64,000 bases of DNA from Hominilimicola fabiformis. Its GTDB lineage: Bacteria > Bacillota > Clostridia > UBA1381. The notes beneath the pieces were generated by a model. The model made no database searches. It was not told where the DNA came from and was given only the letters and a program-made list of their open reading frames with translations. The translations under genes and the position numbers were made by a program. The stretch lies in assembly GCF_020687385.1 (NCBI RefSeq), contig NZ_JAJEQM010000001.1, forward strand, positions 186,001 to 250,000. The letters run 5' to 3'. Of the stretch, positions 7,933 through 18,300 are shown piece after piece. Each line of letters starts with the position of its first letter. The stretch's first letter is position 1.

Positions 7933-8358
7933 TTACAAAATTTTCCGAAGCTTCTTCCGCAGATGGTCTAACCTCGCATAGATGGCACCAGTCGTCAAAT
8001 GCACAAGTGGGGCAATCTCCTTTGTGGAATACCCCTGCATTTTCAGCAGGACGATTTTCAAGGTACGCCCGTCCACCGTGACTAATACTTGATAGAGATT
8101 TTCGCTCTCAATCTCGTCCAGTAACTCCGCAACTGTATTCACCTCCGCTTGCCGCTCCCTGTCTGCCATGTCCTCAAGGTATTCCGCAACGTCATTCGTC
8201 CATCGGTAAAACCGCCTGTTGGAATTGAAGTCTGCCCTGTCCGCTATGCGTATCTGCTCAATGGTCACTTCATCAACGCCGCACTCACGCAGCAGCTTTT
8301 CCTCCGCTTCTTTCCAGATACGCCATTTCCTGTCCTCCCGTCCGTGGTTGTATGCCAT
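7933..8358 (-). CDS. Sigma-factor-like regulator 2
   Basis: A 141-residue protein starting MAYNHGREDRKWRIWKEAEEKLL. The start at ATG 8358 follows GGAGGAAGAAAGA; an upstream TTG in the same frame is inside the ribosome binding site. The C-terminus LLKMQGYSTKEIAPLVHLTTGAIYARLDHLRKKLRKI is a region-4-like helix-turn-helix. A GDGRT-like beta segment precedes it. It belongs to the run of three regulator genes between the tet(O) unit and the RepA-like gene. Confidence 0.78.
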   Translation of the reverse strand: MAYNHGREDRKWRIWKEAEEKLLRECGVDEVTIEQIRIADRADFNSNRRFYRWTNDVAEYLEDMADRERQAEVNTVAELLDEIESENLYQVLVTVDGRTLKIVLLKMQGYSTKEIAPLVHLTTGAIYARLDHLRKKLRKIL

Positions 8359-8452
8359 TCTTTCTTCCTCCAATCAGAATTGATTGAGAGGGCAGAGAAA
8401 AGCCCCCTCATTTTCCCAAAGGAAAAAACAAGGGGGCTGAACGCCTTAAATT

Positions 8453-8962
8453 TTAATTTTCTATTATCTTTCTTAGTTTTCTTAGGATTCTGGCTTTGCG
8501 TTTGTTCACAACGCTCTGGGTTATGCCTAACCTCGCCCCGACTTCACGCTCGGAAAGTCCGTCAAAAAAGATTGCCTGTATCAACTCCTGCTCACTATCC
8601 GACAACAAAGGCAGGGCGGCTTTCAGCCTGTCCACCATAACAGCATTGACAACGGTTTCCGCAATGTCCGCCGCTTCATCAGCGATAAAGTCCAGAGGAT
8701 TCCCCTCGCTGTCCGTAAATCCGTCCAGAGATAGCAGGCTGTTCCTCGCATCTAATTTTTGCAGGTAACGCCACCGCTCCCTGTCACGGTAGAAGTCCGC
8801 ATATTGCTCCCTTACGACTTCAAGCAGACAACCTTGGACGGGGATAAACAGCTTGTCCATATATCCCTTGTCGGCTTGCCTGCGGCGGCAGAAATCCGTA
8901 TAGGACAGTTCCACATAGCCGCCGCTTTCTTTGATATATACTTTTCTTGGTGCGTATTTCAC
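8453..8962 (-). CDS. Sigma-70-family regulator 3
   Basis: A 169-residue protein read from GTG 8962, chosen because TTGGAGGTATTAGC precedes it and the residues further upstream look like an untranslated frame. It opens VKYAPRKVYIKESGGYVELSY and ends with LSDSEQELIQAIFFDGLSEREVGARLGITQSVVNKRKARILRKLR, a clear sigma region 4.2-like helix-turn-helix. It sits at the head of the regulator-RepA-relaxase-recombinase series, so it may activate that transcript. Target promoters are unknown. Confidence 0.82.
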   Translation of the reverse strand: MKYAPRKVYIKESGGYVELSYTDFCRRRQADKGYMDKLFIPVQGCLLEVVREQYADFYRDRERWRYLQKLDARNSLLSLDGFTDSEGNPLDFIADEAADIAETVVNAVMVDRLKAALPLLSDSEQELIQAIFFDGLSEREVGARLGITQSVVNKRKARILRKLRKIIEN

Positions 8963-9399
8963 CGCTAATACCTCCAATCTGAATTTTTGAAATGTAAAAA
9001 TCCAGATGGAGAGGCGGGGAGCGGCAACGCACACCAGAAACAGCCCTGCGGCACTTTCCAACAAAAAACGACAAAAGAAAAACCGCAAAGGCTCTGTGAC
9101 CTTCACGGTTATGGGAAATACAAATTCTGTTGTATGGAGATTGTACTTCCACTTTCAAGGTGAGAAGTACCGCTGCACTGGCAGAAATTTTTTTAACTGG
9201 TTTCCTGCCATTCTCTGATATGCTATGTATTGATAAATTTTACTTCGTATGAGCAGATGAATAACCGCCCGAAAAAAGAACATAAAAAAATCCCTCCAAA
9301 TTTAAAAACAAATTCAGAGGGTAATTTAGGGTATAACAAAATAACCCACCCGAATATCGTTTTTTTTATTTGGTGAGTTTGTTCTTTCAAATACGAAAC
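8963..9399. other. Intergenic region with hairpins upstream of the regulator genes
   Basis: No convincing gene is visible. CCCTCCAAATTT (9293-9304) and AAATTCAGAGGG (9310-9321) form an imperfect hairpin, and GGGT and ACCC pair just after it. The minus strand of this region should hold the promoter of the third sigma-like gene; I see no consensus pair. Confidence 0.4.
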
Positions 9400-9446
9400 A
9401 AAAAGAGCCGATGATTCGTGAATTGTTCCACAATTTCATCGGCTCT
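9400..9446 (-). terminator. Terminator of the tet(O)-KTR transcript
   Basis: GAGCCGATGA (9405-9414) pairs with TCATCGGCTC (9436-9445), with an inner AATTGT/ACAATT stem. On the minus strand the stem is followed by TTTTTG. It lies just after the KTR gene stop. Confidence 0.8.
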
Positions 9447-9451
9447 GCGTC

Positions 9452-9622
9452 TTAAGCGTCTGGCTCTTTGATGACAGTTATCTTCAAGTTGTCAACTTTA
9501 ATCAAGCTTTCTTGTCTGCATTTTGGACAATAAAGGGGATAATTCTCCAAAACAGTGTCCTTCCTAATTTTATTACGGGTTTTGCTCCCACAAACAGGAC
9601 ACAATATCCATTCGCATTTCAT
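9452..9622 (-). CDS. Cysteine-rich KTR-type zinc-ribbon protein
   Basis: A 56-residue protein, MKCEWILCPVCGSKTR then NYPLYCPKCRQES, ending IKEPDA. Two CxxC knuckles and the KTR residues define the small Cys-rich KTR family, which is widespread in conjugative elements of gut Firmicutes and often follows ribosomal-protection tet genes. It lies 54 bp downstream of tet(O), before a terminator, so the two share a transcript. Function is unknown; zinc binding is inferred from the cysteines. Confidence 0.85.
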   Translation of the reverse strand: MKCEWILCPVCGSKTRNKIRKDTVLENYPLYCPKCRQESLIKVDNLKITVIKEPDA

Positions 9623-9676
9623 CATAATTAGTCTCTAATCCTTTCAAATCTCATTTTATATGACTTTTGCAAGCTG

Positions 9677-11596
9677 TTAAGCTAACTTGTGGAACATATG
9701 CCGAACCTTATCTATACGGCTATTCGGGCGGCGGGGTTGGCAAATAAATTTACCAATAGCTGGCTGGTATCCTTTTAACTCTGTCAAGCAGACTCCCTGC
9801 CCATTTGTGAAATAAGTTAAATCGTTCCTGTATTCTTGAATACATCTGGCAGGGATTTCTCCTTTCAGAATGACCTCGTCATTCTTTACCTGAGTACTTA
9901 CAATATCTGCACAATACCTTGGGGCATCATGATACGCCCGTGAGAGATATTCCTGCGGTGCATAAATTTCAAAGTGGAGATATGGCTCTAATAGTTCTGT
10001 CCCTGCTTTTTTTAAAGCCTGCTCCAATACGATAGGGGAAAGCAGCCGAAAGTCTGCGGGGGTACTTACAGGACTATAATACAATCCATATTCAAAACAG
10101 ATTTTACAGTCTGTCACTTTCCATCCATACAGCCCCTGCTCGCAGCCATAAAGAACCCCCTCCATAACCGCATTTTGGAACGATTGGTTTAAATATCCAA
10201 GTGAAACTCTGCTTTCATACTGCACTCCGCTTCCAATAGGGAGCGGCTCTATGGACAACCCGACAGAAGCCCAGAAAGGATTTGGCGGGACTTCTATGTG
10301 GATGGTATATTCTGCTTTTCTAAGCGGTCTTTCCATATATATAACAGTAGGCTCTTTTATTTCTGCCTCCACATGGTATTTTTCCTCAAGGATGGCACAA
10401 ATGACTTCCATCTGCACATTCCCCAAAAAAGAAAGTATAATCTCATGCGTTGTAGTATCCACATAATATTTTAAAAGAGGGTCGCCATCTGAAATTTCTT
10501 TAAGTGCCCCAAGCAATATTTCCCGCTGTTCAGATTTCTTTACTGCAATCGTTGTTTGGAGCATAGGGAGAGGATTTTCAATAAATTTTCTCTGCGGCAA
10601 CAGCATTTCGTTCCCCAAAATACTGTTTAGCTGCAAAACATCATTTGGTAAAATTACAATATCACCAGAGCAGGCTGTATCGGATGAATATAATTCACCG
10701 TTTGTCGGAACACACATCTCTGTGATTTTTATTTTCTCTTTTTCAGATATTTTAATAACATCCCTCAAATGCAATGTTCCGCTATATATACGCACATAAA
10801 CAAAACGCCGCCTTTTCTCTGAATATTCAATCTTAAAAACCTGCCCGCATAGTTCAGATTGACCTTCAGGCGTTGATGAATAAAACTTACTGGCAATCAC
10901 TTCTATAAGCTGCCGAATCCCCAGATTGTTTTTAGCACTTCCGTGATAAACGGGAAATAACGTTCCGTTTTGGAATCTCCTGTTTTCTTCCTGTTCCAGT
11001 TCTGACATTTTAAACGGTTTCCCTGACATATATTTCTCTAATAGTTCATCGTTTCCCATAATTACCGCATCCCACTGTTCCATATCGTCATTGTCCGTTA
11101 CATTTATATGGGGATGCTGCCCAACCTTTTGCTTCACTATAATTTCCGAAGAAAGCTTTGCTTTCATTTCTTGATATACCATTGGCAAATCAATCCCCTC
11201 TTGGTCAATTTTATTGATGAAAAAAATTGTCGGAATCTTCATTGTCTGTAGTGCATGAAACAGTATACGGGTCTGTGCCTGTATGCCATCCTTTGCAGAA
11301 ACTAATAATACTGCTCCGTCTAATACGGATAAAGAACGGTATACTTCCGCCAAAAAATCCATATGGCCTGGCGTATCTATAATGTTGACTTTTACATCCT
11401 CCCACTGAAAAGATGTCACTGCTGTCTGGATAGTGATTCCCCTTTGACGCTCCAAATTCATTGTATCTGTCCTTGTTGTGCCTTTATCTACGCTCCCTGG
11501 TTCTGCAATTGCACCACTGGTATACAATAAACTCTCCGTTAATGTTGTCTTTCCTGCGTCAACGTGAGCCAGAATGCCTAAGTTAATTATTTTCAT
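9677..11596 (-). CDS. tet(O): Tetracycline resistance ribosomal protection protein Tet(O)
   Basis: A 639-residue EF-G-like GTPase that releases tetracycline from the ribosome. Motifs are G1 [11 protein letters not shown]3 DTPGHMDF and G4 NKID. The length and long stretches such as [21 protein letters not shown] match Tet(O) as I know it, not Tet(W), Tet(M) or the middle of Tet(32). The N-terminal [10 protein letters not shown] variant differs from the commonly cited Tet(O) ELGSVDEGTT at two residues and is also seen in Tet(32). ATG 11596 is preceded by GATAGGAGGAAAATCAC. An attenuator leader lies upstream. It is the resistance cargo of the nested element. Confidence 0.95.
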   Translation of the reverse strand: MKIINLGILAHVDAGKTTLTESLLYTSGAIAEPGSVDKGTTRTDTMNLERQRGITIQTAVTSFQWEDVKVNIIDTPGHMDFLAEVYRSLSVLDGAVLLVSAKDGIQAQTRILFHALQTMKIPTIFFINKIDQEGIDLPMVYQEMKAKLSSEIIVKQKVGQHPHINVTDNDDMEQWDAVIMGNDELLEKYMSGKPFKMSELEQEENRRFQNGTLFPVYHGSAKNNLGIRQLIEVIASKFYSSTPEGQSELCGQVFKIEYSEKRRRFVYVRIYSGTLHLRDVIKISEKEKIKITEMCVPTNGELYSSDTACSGDIVILPNDVLQLNSILGNEMLLPQRKFIENPLPMLQTTIAVKKSEQREILLGALKEISDGDPLLKYYVDTTTHEIILSFLGNVQMEVICAILEEKYHVEAEIKEPTVIYMERPLRKAEYTIHIEVPPNPFWASVGLSIEPLPIGSGVQYESRVSLGYLNQSFQNAVMEGVLYGCEQGLYGWKVTDCKICFEYGLYYSPVSTPADFRLLSPIVLEQALKKAGTELLEPYLHFEIYAPQEYLSRAYHDAPRYCADIVSTQVKNDEVILKGEIPARCIQEYRNDLTYFTNGQGVCLTELKGYQPAIGKFICQPRRPNSRIDKVRHMFHKLA

Positions 11597-11631
11597 GTGA
11601 TTTTCCTCCTATCAACACCCAAAAAAGGGCA

Positions 11632-11668
11632 TAAAAATACCCAGTGATAAATACTCCTATCACTGGGT
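11632..11668 (-). terminator. Attenuator hairpin in the tet(O) leader
   Basis: On the minus strand ACCCAGTGATA and TATCACTGGGT form a perfect 11-bp stem (11639-11668) followed by ATTTTTAT, 35 bp before the tet(O) start. It has the form of the intrinsic terminator in tet(M)/tet(O) leaders that is bypassed when ribosomes stall on the leader peptide. Confidence 0.8.
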
Positions 11669-11820
11669 AAATAACTCCAATAGCCCCAAAACACTTATAT
11701 GTTTTCGGGCATATAAAATTACATGATAAAAGTATTCTTAAACTGGGTACAAAAAACTAAGCCCCATATTAAAAGTGAAACGGGACTGCTACTTTTTGTT
11801 CCCACTATCAAATTGACAGT

Positions 11821-11844
11821 TTATTTAAGAATACCTTGCCGCAT
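11821..11844 (-). CDS. tet(O) leader peptide, 7 residues
   Basis: The minus strand has GGAG, 7 nt, then ATG CGG CAA GGT ATT CTT AAA TAA, encoding MRQGILK. It begins 33 nt after the -10 hexamer of a perfect consensus promoter and lies 152 bp upstream of the attenuator hairpin. Such a peptide fits translation-coupled attenuation of ribosomal-protection genes. Its translation is inferred from the Shine-Dalgarno and position. Confidence 0.6.
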   Translation of the reverse strand: MRQGILK

Positions 11845-11876
11845 ATTTATTAACTCCTTGTATAATACTGAATCTA

Positions 11877-11905
11877 ATTATATTCCTTAACCCTTTATTT
11901 GTCAA
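11877..11905 (-). promoter_or_regulatory. Consensus promoter of tet(O)
   Basis: The minus strand reads TTGACA (11905-11900), 17 nt, TATAAT (11882-11877). Both hexamers and the spacer are perfect sigma-A consensus. It lies 281 bp upstream of the tet(O) start, ahead of the leader peptide. Confidence 0.9.
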
Positions 11906-11962
11906 GCTGACAAACTAAAGCAGAAAAAGCGGCAGGATTTCCCCCTGCCACTAATCATCTGT

Positions 11963-12337
11963 TTATGCAAAAATAATTTCCTTTTCCACAATCTCCCTCG
12001 CACAAGCCCTTATGTTATTGAGGCATCCTGTCCATTCTAAGGCGTTTTCTGCCTTTAGCTGTTCCGTTATGCCCTGTGCCTGTTTCATACCCTCTATGAG
12101 CCTTTCAAAGCGTTCCTGTGCCTGTCTGTCAATGTCGGCAAGGTAAGCGTTAAGTCTGCCGCTTGTAAGAAGATTGGTGTATGTAACTTTGCAGTGATGC
12201 TTCAGATAATCCAAATGCCGCTGTCCCCAGATGCCTATCGGCTGTTCTTCTTCGGCGGGTACAGTTAAGCACGGTATTAAATAATCGCCTTGCCTTTCGT
12301 ATTTGCCGCCCATTTCCTCAAAAATTGTCTTTGCCAT
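11963..12337 (-). CDS. TnpV-family protein of the tet(O) element
   Basis: A 124-residue protein with the TnpV pattern: GDYLIPCLTVP, then HLDYLKHHCKVTYTNLLTSGRLNAYLADID, then ITEQLKAEN and a terminal IVEKEIIFA. ATG 12337 is preceded by GGAGGTAACAGACA. In Tn4451-type elements tnpV is a standard companion at one end, of unknown biochemical role. It starts 57 bp inside the right end, so in the excised circle the joint would lie directly upstream. A paralogue is embedded within the ICE helicase gene at 17459-17812. Confidence 0.9.
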   Translation of the reverse strand: MAKTIFEEMGGKYERQGDYLIPCLTVPAEEEQPIGIWGQRHLDYLKHHCKVTYTNLLTSGRLNAYLADIDRQAQERFERLIEGMKQAQGITEQLKAENALEWTGCLNNIRACAREIVEKEIIFA

Positions 12338-12371
12338 TGTCTGTTACCTCCACATTCTTTTTTATTTTGAA

Positions 12372-12393
12372 TGTCCGCAAAATCCGTCCTACA
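12372..12393 (-). repeat. Right terminal inverted repeat of the tet(O) element
   Basis: Minus strand reads TGTAGGACGG then ATTTTGCGGACA. The 11-bp core TTTTGCGGACA (12372-12382) is identical to that of the left end and equally spaced from the junction at 12394-12395. Confidence 0.8.
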
Positions 12394-15300
12394 TCTGAAG
12401 GTCGCCACGGACAATCCACATCGTGAAGTGCAATAAGTTTATCCTGCACATTCGTTCCTGCTCCCATCTTCTGAGTAGAGCCAAGAAGCACCCTGACTTC
12501 TCCCTTGCGGGTCTTTTGAAACAGTTCTTTTTTCTTCATATCCGTATCGGCTTCGTGTATGAACTTCACTTCACTTTCAGGAATACCTCTCTCAATCAGC
12601 TTCTTTCTGATGTCGTTATAGACGGAAAATGTGCCGTCATTCTTCGGCGTGGAAAGGTCACAAAACACAAGCTGTGCCGATTTCTTGTCGGCATTTTCTT
12701 TCCATATCCGATAGATGTTATCGACGCAGGCATTGATTTTACTGCCCTCAAAATCAGGCAGCATATCGTTTAGCATACGCTGGTCAAGAGCCAGTTTTCT
12801 TCCGTCATTCGTGATTTTCAGCATATTATCTACGCTTGAATCCACACCGCCGCCACGCACCTGCTCGGCTCTCTCTGCAAGGGAAGCAACCATCTCCTTC
12901 TGCATTTCCGATGGCTTTACTGCAATGTTATGGTACTTTGCTTCCGGTACTGGCAGGTTCAACATATCTGCTGTTTTAATGTCCGCAATCTCCTTGAACA
13001 TCGCCATTAGTTCCGGCAAGTTATAGAATTTTGCGAACCTTGTCTTTGCTCTGTATCCTGTTCCTTCCGGTGTAAGTTCCACTGCCGTAATGGTTTCTCC
13101 GAAAGTGGAAGCCCAGGCATCAAAGTGCTGCAACCCATTTTTCACAAGCGTGTTGTACTGCAAATATCGCTGTATCGTATAGAGTTCCACCATACTGTTT
13201 GAGATAGGTGTACCCGTTGCAAATACGGTTCCTCGTCCTCCGGTAATCTCGTCAAGGTAACGACACTTCATAAAGAGGTCGGAAGATTTCTGTGCTTCCG
13301 TCTGTGCGATACCGCCCACATTACGCATTTTTGTATAAAGATAAAGGTTCTTGTAATAATGGCTTTCATCAACAAAAAGTCTGTCTACACCAAGTTCCTC
13401 AAAGGTTACAACATCATCTTTTTTCGTCTGGTCATTGAGTTTATCAAGTTTCTGCCTGATAGATTTCTTTGACTTTTCAAGCTGCTTTATGGAGAAGTTT
13501 TCCCCTCGGTTTCGCTTGAGTTCCGCAATTCCTCCGGTTATCTCCTCAAGCTGCTGTTCTAAGATTGCCCTCTGTCTTTCAATGGACATCGGGATTTTTT
13601 CAAACTGTGAATGTCCGATGATAACTGCGTCATAATCTCCAGTTGCAATCCTGCCGCAGAACTTTTTACGGTTCTTGGTTTCAAAATCTTTCTTTGTTGC
13701 GACAAGGATATTCGCCGCCGGATAGAGCTGCAAATACTCAGCCGCCCATTGTTCGGTCAAGTGATTTGGTACAACAAACAGTGACTTGTTACAAAGCCCA
13801 AGCCTTTTCGACTCCTGTGCTGCCGCTACCATTTCAAAAGTTTTTCCTGCTCCGACTGCGTGTGCAAGAAGTGTATTTCCTCCGTAAAGGATATGAGCAA
13901 CCGCATTTTTCTGATGTTCCCTGAGTTCAATTTCAGGATTCATACCATTGAAGATGATATGACTTCCATCATACTCACGAGGTCTGACGCTATTGAATTT
14001 CTCATTGTAAGATTTGCAAAGCCTTTCCCTTCGTTCAGGGTCAGACCATATCCAGTCCTGAAATTCCTGCTTAATCATTTCCTGCTTCGACTGAGCAATC
14101 GCTGTTTCCTTTTTATTTAGGACAGCCTTTTTCTTTCCCTCATCATCTTCGATATAATCAAAGATACGCACATCTTTTAAATTCAGCGTTTCCTCAATAA
14201 TCTTATAGGCATTGATGCGGGAAGTTCCGTAAGTGTTATATGCCCTTACATTTCCTTTGTCATAGGATTTTCCCTCAATATTCCACTCACTCGTAAATGG
14301 AGAGAAGTGAACTTTGATATTCCACTGTGCATAACGTGGTGTTTCAAGCAAATGAAAGATAAACTCCTGCACATCGTCCGGTGGCAGCCAAGTTGCACCA
14401 AGTCGCACGGAAATTTCACTTGCAGTCAGGTCTTTCGGCTGCACCTTTTGAAGTGCTTCTACATTGACCTTATAATCTTCCGGATAGAGTTCTGCCGAGT
14501 TCTTTGCAATCTTCAGCTTTTCCCTGACATTACCCGAAAGGTATTCATCAGCCATCAGATACTTCGGTTCGTAAGAATTTCCATACTCATAAAGCGGGTT
14601 TAGGAAGATAACACCCTTTAAGTCCTCAAAGATTTCATTCTCCGATTTACCGGAAAGCCCCATCATATAGTCCATATCAATCGTGGCTTTTTCTCCAAGA
14701 GATACCGCCAACGCTTCGCTTGCCGTATCAACAGAAGTAACCGGAGTATGCGGCTTAATTGTCCTCTTAGAAAACATATCAGCCTTACGCTCCAGTTCTC
14801 CGTCCTCTCCGATTATCTCCAATGCGGAAAGCAAAGAGAATGAACTGTCCTGCGAGAAAGCAGAAGTATTTGCACGGCTGTTAATGAGTCCGTACTTACC
14901 TGAAAAGGTATCATAAAGTCTGTTTAATCGCTCCTGCTCCGCTTTGATTTCGCTGTCAGGGTAATCTTCTGTCTGCAATTCAATCAGCGTTCTGACGGAA
15001 TTTCTAATAGCAATCATACCCTTAATTCGGTTCTCTGCGGTTGCCGACACTTCCACCGGAGTCATACGGGAATTTTCACGATAGTAGATTTTATCGTCTA
15101 CCACCGTATAGGAAAAGTTTCTCACTGTCGGGTCTGCCGGAATAGAATTATCTTCCTCCTCCAGTTCTTCCTCAGTTTCATATTCCGTGATTTCTCCGTG
15201 AATGTTTGCTACTGCTTCATCAAGCTGTGCTGCAAGGTCTGCATTTTCATACGGCACACAAGTTGCTTCCATACCGAAACGCCCCGATACCATTTTCATT

Positions 15301-18300
15301 TCTCCGAGTATCATTTCGGGGTGCTGCACAAAATAAGAGTTCATCTTAATTCCGTTCTCATCGGTATCAAGATGAACCCAATCCGGCTCAATATCTATCA
15401 GTCTGTCACGCTTTTGCAGGATAAGAATATCCGAAACGACTTCCGTTCCTGCATTACCCTTAAAGGTATTATTCGGCAATCGAATTGCTCCAAGAAGCTC
15501 TGCTCTCTGTGCAATATACTTTCGTACTGCTAAAGTTTCCTTATCCATTGTGCCTTTGCTCGTTACAAGAGCCATCACACCGCCGGGTCTTAACTTATCA
15601 AGGGACTTGGCAAAAAAGTAATCGTGTATCAGAAACTTATGCTTGTCGTACCTTTTATCCGATACCTTAAAATCTCCAAAAGGCACATTGCCAACCACTC
15701 CATCAAAAAAGCTGTCCGGCAGATTGGTTTCTTCAAATCCTTGTGCCGCAATGGTTGTTTTCTGGTAAAGCTGTTGTGCAATCCCTGCGGAAATCGTATC
15801 AAGTTCCACACCGTAAATCTTACTGTCCTGCATTGCGTCCGGCAGCATACCGATGAAATTACCGATACCGCAGGACGGCTCTAACAAGTTGCCTTCCTGA
15901 AAGCCCATCTGCTCCATAGCCTTATAAATGGCTGTGATTACTTCAGGCGGCGTGTAGAACGCAGTCAACGTGCTTTCTCTTGCCGAAGCATATTCCTCCG
16001 GTGTTAATACCGAAGAAAGTTCCAGATATTCAGTTGCCCACGCTGAATTATTTTCATCAAAGGCTTCTGAAAGCCCACCCCAACCGACATATTTTGATAA
16101 AACAATCTGTTCTTCAGGAGTGGCAAATCTGTTTTCTTCCTGACATTTTTTAAGAAGCTGTATCGCCATAATATTTCTGCGGAAGCGTTCCTTTTTACCA
16201 ACTGTTTCAACCTCATTTTCCCTGAGATTAAAGGTGTGGCGTTCTGCCATAGACACATCAGGGTGCAAGTCAAAGCCTTTGACCTTTTTCTTCTTCTCCC
16301 AAGCGGGAACTACCGGCTCAGGCTCTTTTTCATTTCTTTCTTCGGCAGGTTCTTCCTTTACAATCAAATGCTCATTCATCGGATTCTCACGCACTTTTCT
16401 GTCAAACTCTGTGCGTAAAAATTCCTTATTGAACAGTGGCATATCATAGTCATAGAGCATTACTCTCTCATCATCAACAGATAAGATTTCGTACTCAGAA
16501 GCACCGATATACACCTTATCGCCAAGATGATATTCATACTGCACATCTTGCGACTGTTCTGCTTCTTCAGGTTCTTTTTCGGTTGGTTCGACCTCCTGCT
16601 CCGGTGGTGCATTAGAGAGTATCTCACGGTTTCTTTTCGTTTCTTCGATTTTGGTTCTGCGTTCCTCTTGACTTTCAAGCCACTGAGGATAGTGTTCTTT
16701 TTCCTTTGGATTTAAGTATCTGTCTGTTCGGATAAGTTCCCCGATACGTTTCTCCACCTGCGACCACGAAAGCGTGATATGTGGATTTTCTTTACCGATA
16801 CCTTTCGTAATCGTAATACCTTTTCCATCGTGACTCTCATCAATTCCTGCTCCGATTATTACTGGATAAGAGCCGCCCCAACCGTACTCATTTTTTAAGA
16901 AGTCTGCGTTTTCTTTTGCTGAAAGGCTTTTTTCAAACTGCTCATAGATACGCATTTTACCCTCAGAAAATCCGCTTCCATTCGCAAGAACAGCGTCGAT
17001 AATCTCCTGAGAAAAAGTAAAGGCAGAGGTTTTCTTTTCCTCTGCCCGACCGTCTAATATGAATGTCATCTGACCGTCCATTGACGGTAATGGTTTTATG
17101 CTGTCACTTAATTCTCCCAATAATCGCATAGCTTCAAAATGTCGAGCAATAACAGCCCAATCATAAAAACTCTGTGCGGTTCTGCTGTCGTATTTGCCCT
17201 CCCACAAATGCAGAACGTTTTCAAAGGTCTTGTACCCTACTGTCCTGCCATCCTCTAAAGTAAGCTCGGTATAATCATTATTGAAAATACTCTTTACATA
17301 CTCTGTGCGGTCTTTGTTATCAGGATTACGTTCATAATAATCTTTGATTTCTTCCAGACTAGCCGACAAATGTGGTGTCGTTCTGAGAATTTCATTGATT
17401 ACTTCATCACGTCCAAAGAACGGAAGGCTTTTATCCTCGTGCGTTCTGTCGTAATACTCTAAGCGAATATCACTTCCGCTTTCACGATTTCCTGTGCCGA
17501 ACTGCGAAGAGAGTTCATCAGACGAACCCATTTCATCATATCCTCCGCTTTCATCTGTTCGGTCACTCCCTCTTTCTGTGCCATCTGGCTCAGGATTGTT
17601 TCCTCCATCTTGCTGGCTCTCTGTTCCACTTCCGCCAAGTGCTGTGTCAGTTCGCCCCTCGTCAGGAGATTGTAGTAAAGGACTCTGTGATGTTCCTTCA
17701 GAAACTCTCTCCTCATCTGAGCGTACCTGCCCAGCGTCACTTCCGGCTGCTGTGGAAGTTTCAGGTTCGGAAGGCTGTAATCGCCCACCATCGTGTAGGT
17801 CAGTTCGTTCATCGTCCAAACTCCTTTCGTCGTTATTTTCAACCTTATTGTATTCATTTCTGTCCTGACCGACAATTATGCGATTTTGACGGTTGAGTGC
17901 AGTAATTGTTTTAGATATTTCCGTTAATCCCATTTCTGCAATATCACTGGTAGCAAATCCAAGTGCATTGAGTGTTTCCTGCGTATTGAAGTTAGTAACA
18001 TCTCTGAAATCATCAAGTTCAAAATAACCGTCCGTATCAACGCCAAGCCTTGACATCATCATATATGCCACACTATTTGTCACGACATTTTTATAAATGA
18101 AAGCTACAATATCCTCTTCCACTTCCTCGAAGGAACTACCCTCGGTTGCATAGTAAAGGTCTTGTAGATAATCAGGGATATTATCCTCTGCCGCATTTCT
18201 TGCTGCTCCCATAATTGCTTCGGCAAGACTGCTCTTATTCTCAATCTCTCCGAAAGTGCTTTCCAATGTTTCAATCACATCAGCTTCGTATTCCTGACGC

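Larger units (their letters stand above)
1365..12395. mobile_element. Tn4451-type mobilizable element carrying tet(O), about 11.03 kb
   Basis: The element splits the ICE helicase gene. Target-element junctions on the minus strand are CCTTCAGA/TGTAGG on the right and CGACTGA/TTTGG on the left. Both carry GA, the crossover dinucleotide known for TnpX/TndX large serine recombinases. Its content fits the Tn4451 class: recombinase at one end, tnpV at the other, a MobV relaxase with oriT, ParB- and RepA-like proteins, sigma-like regulators and a resistance gene. Short near-perfect inverted repeats lie 12 bp inside each end. All genes read on the minus strand. Base composition is richer in G+C than the surrounding ICE. 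Confidence 0.9.

Noticed and set aside
8453-9106. Longer form of the third sigma-like protein with a hydrophobic N-terminus
   Set aside because: The extra 48 residues look like untranslated leader; GGAGG directly precedes GTG 8962.
9677-11596. tet(W), tet(32) or a mosaic tet gene
   Set aside because: The middle and C-terminal sequence follow Tet(O) closely; only two N-terminal residues (EPGSVDK) are shared with Tet(32), which is not enough to call a mosaic.
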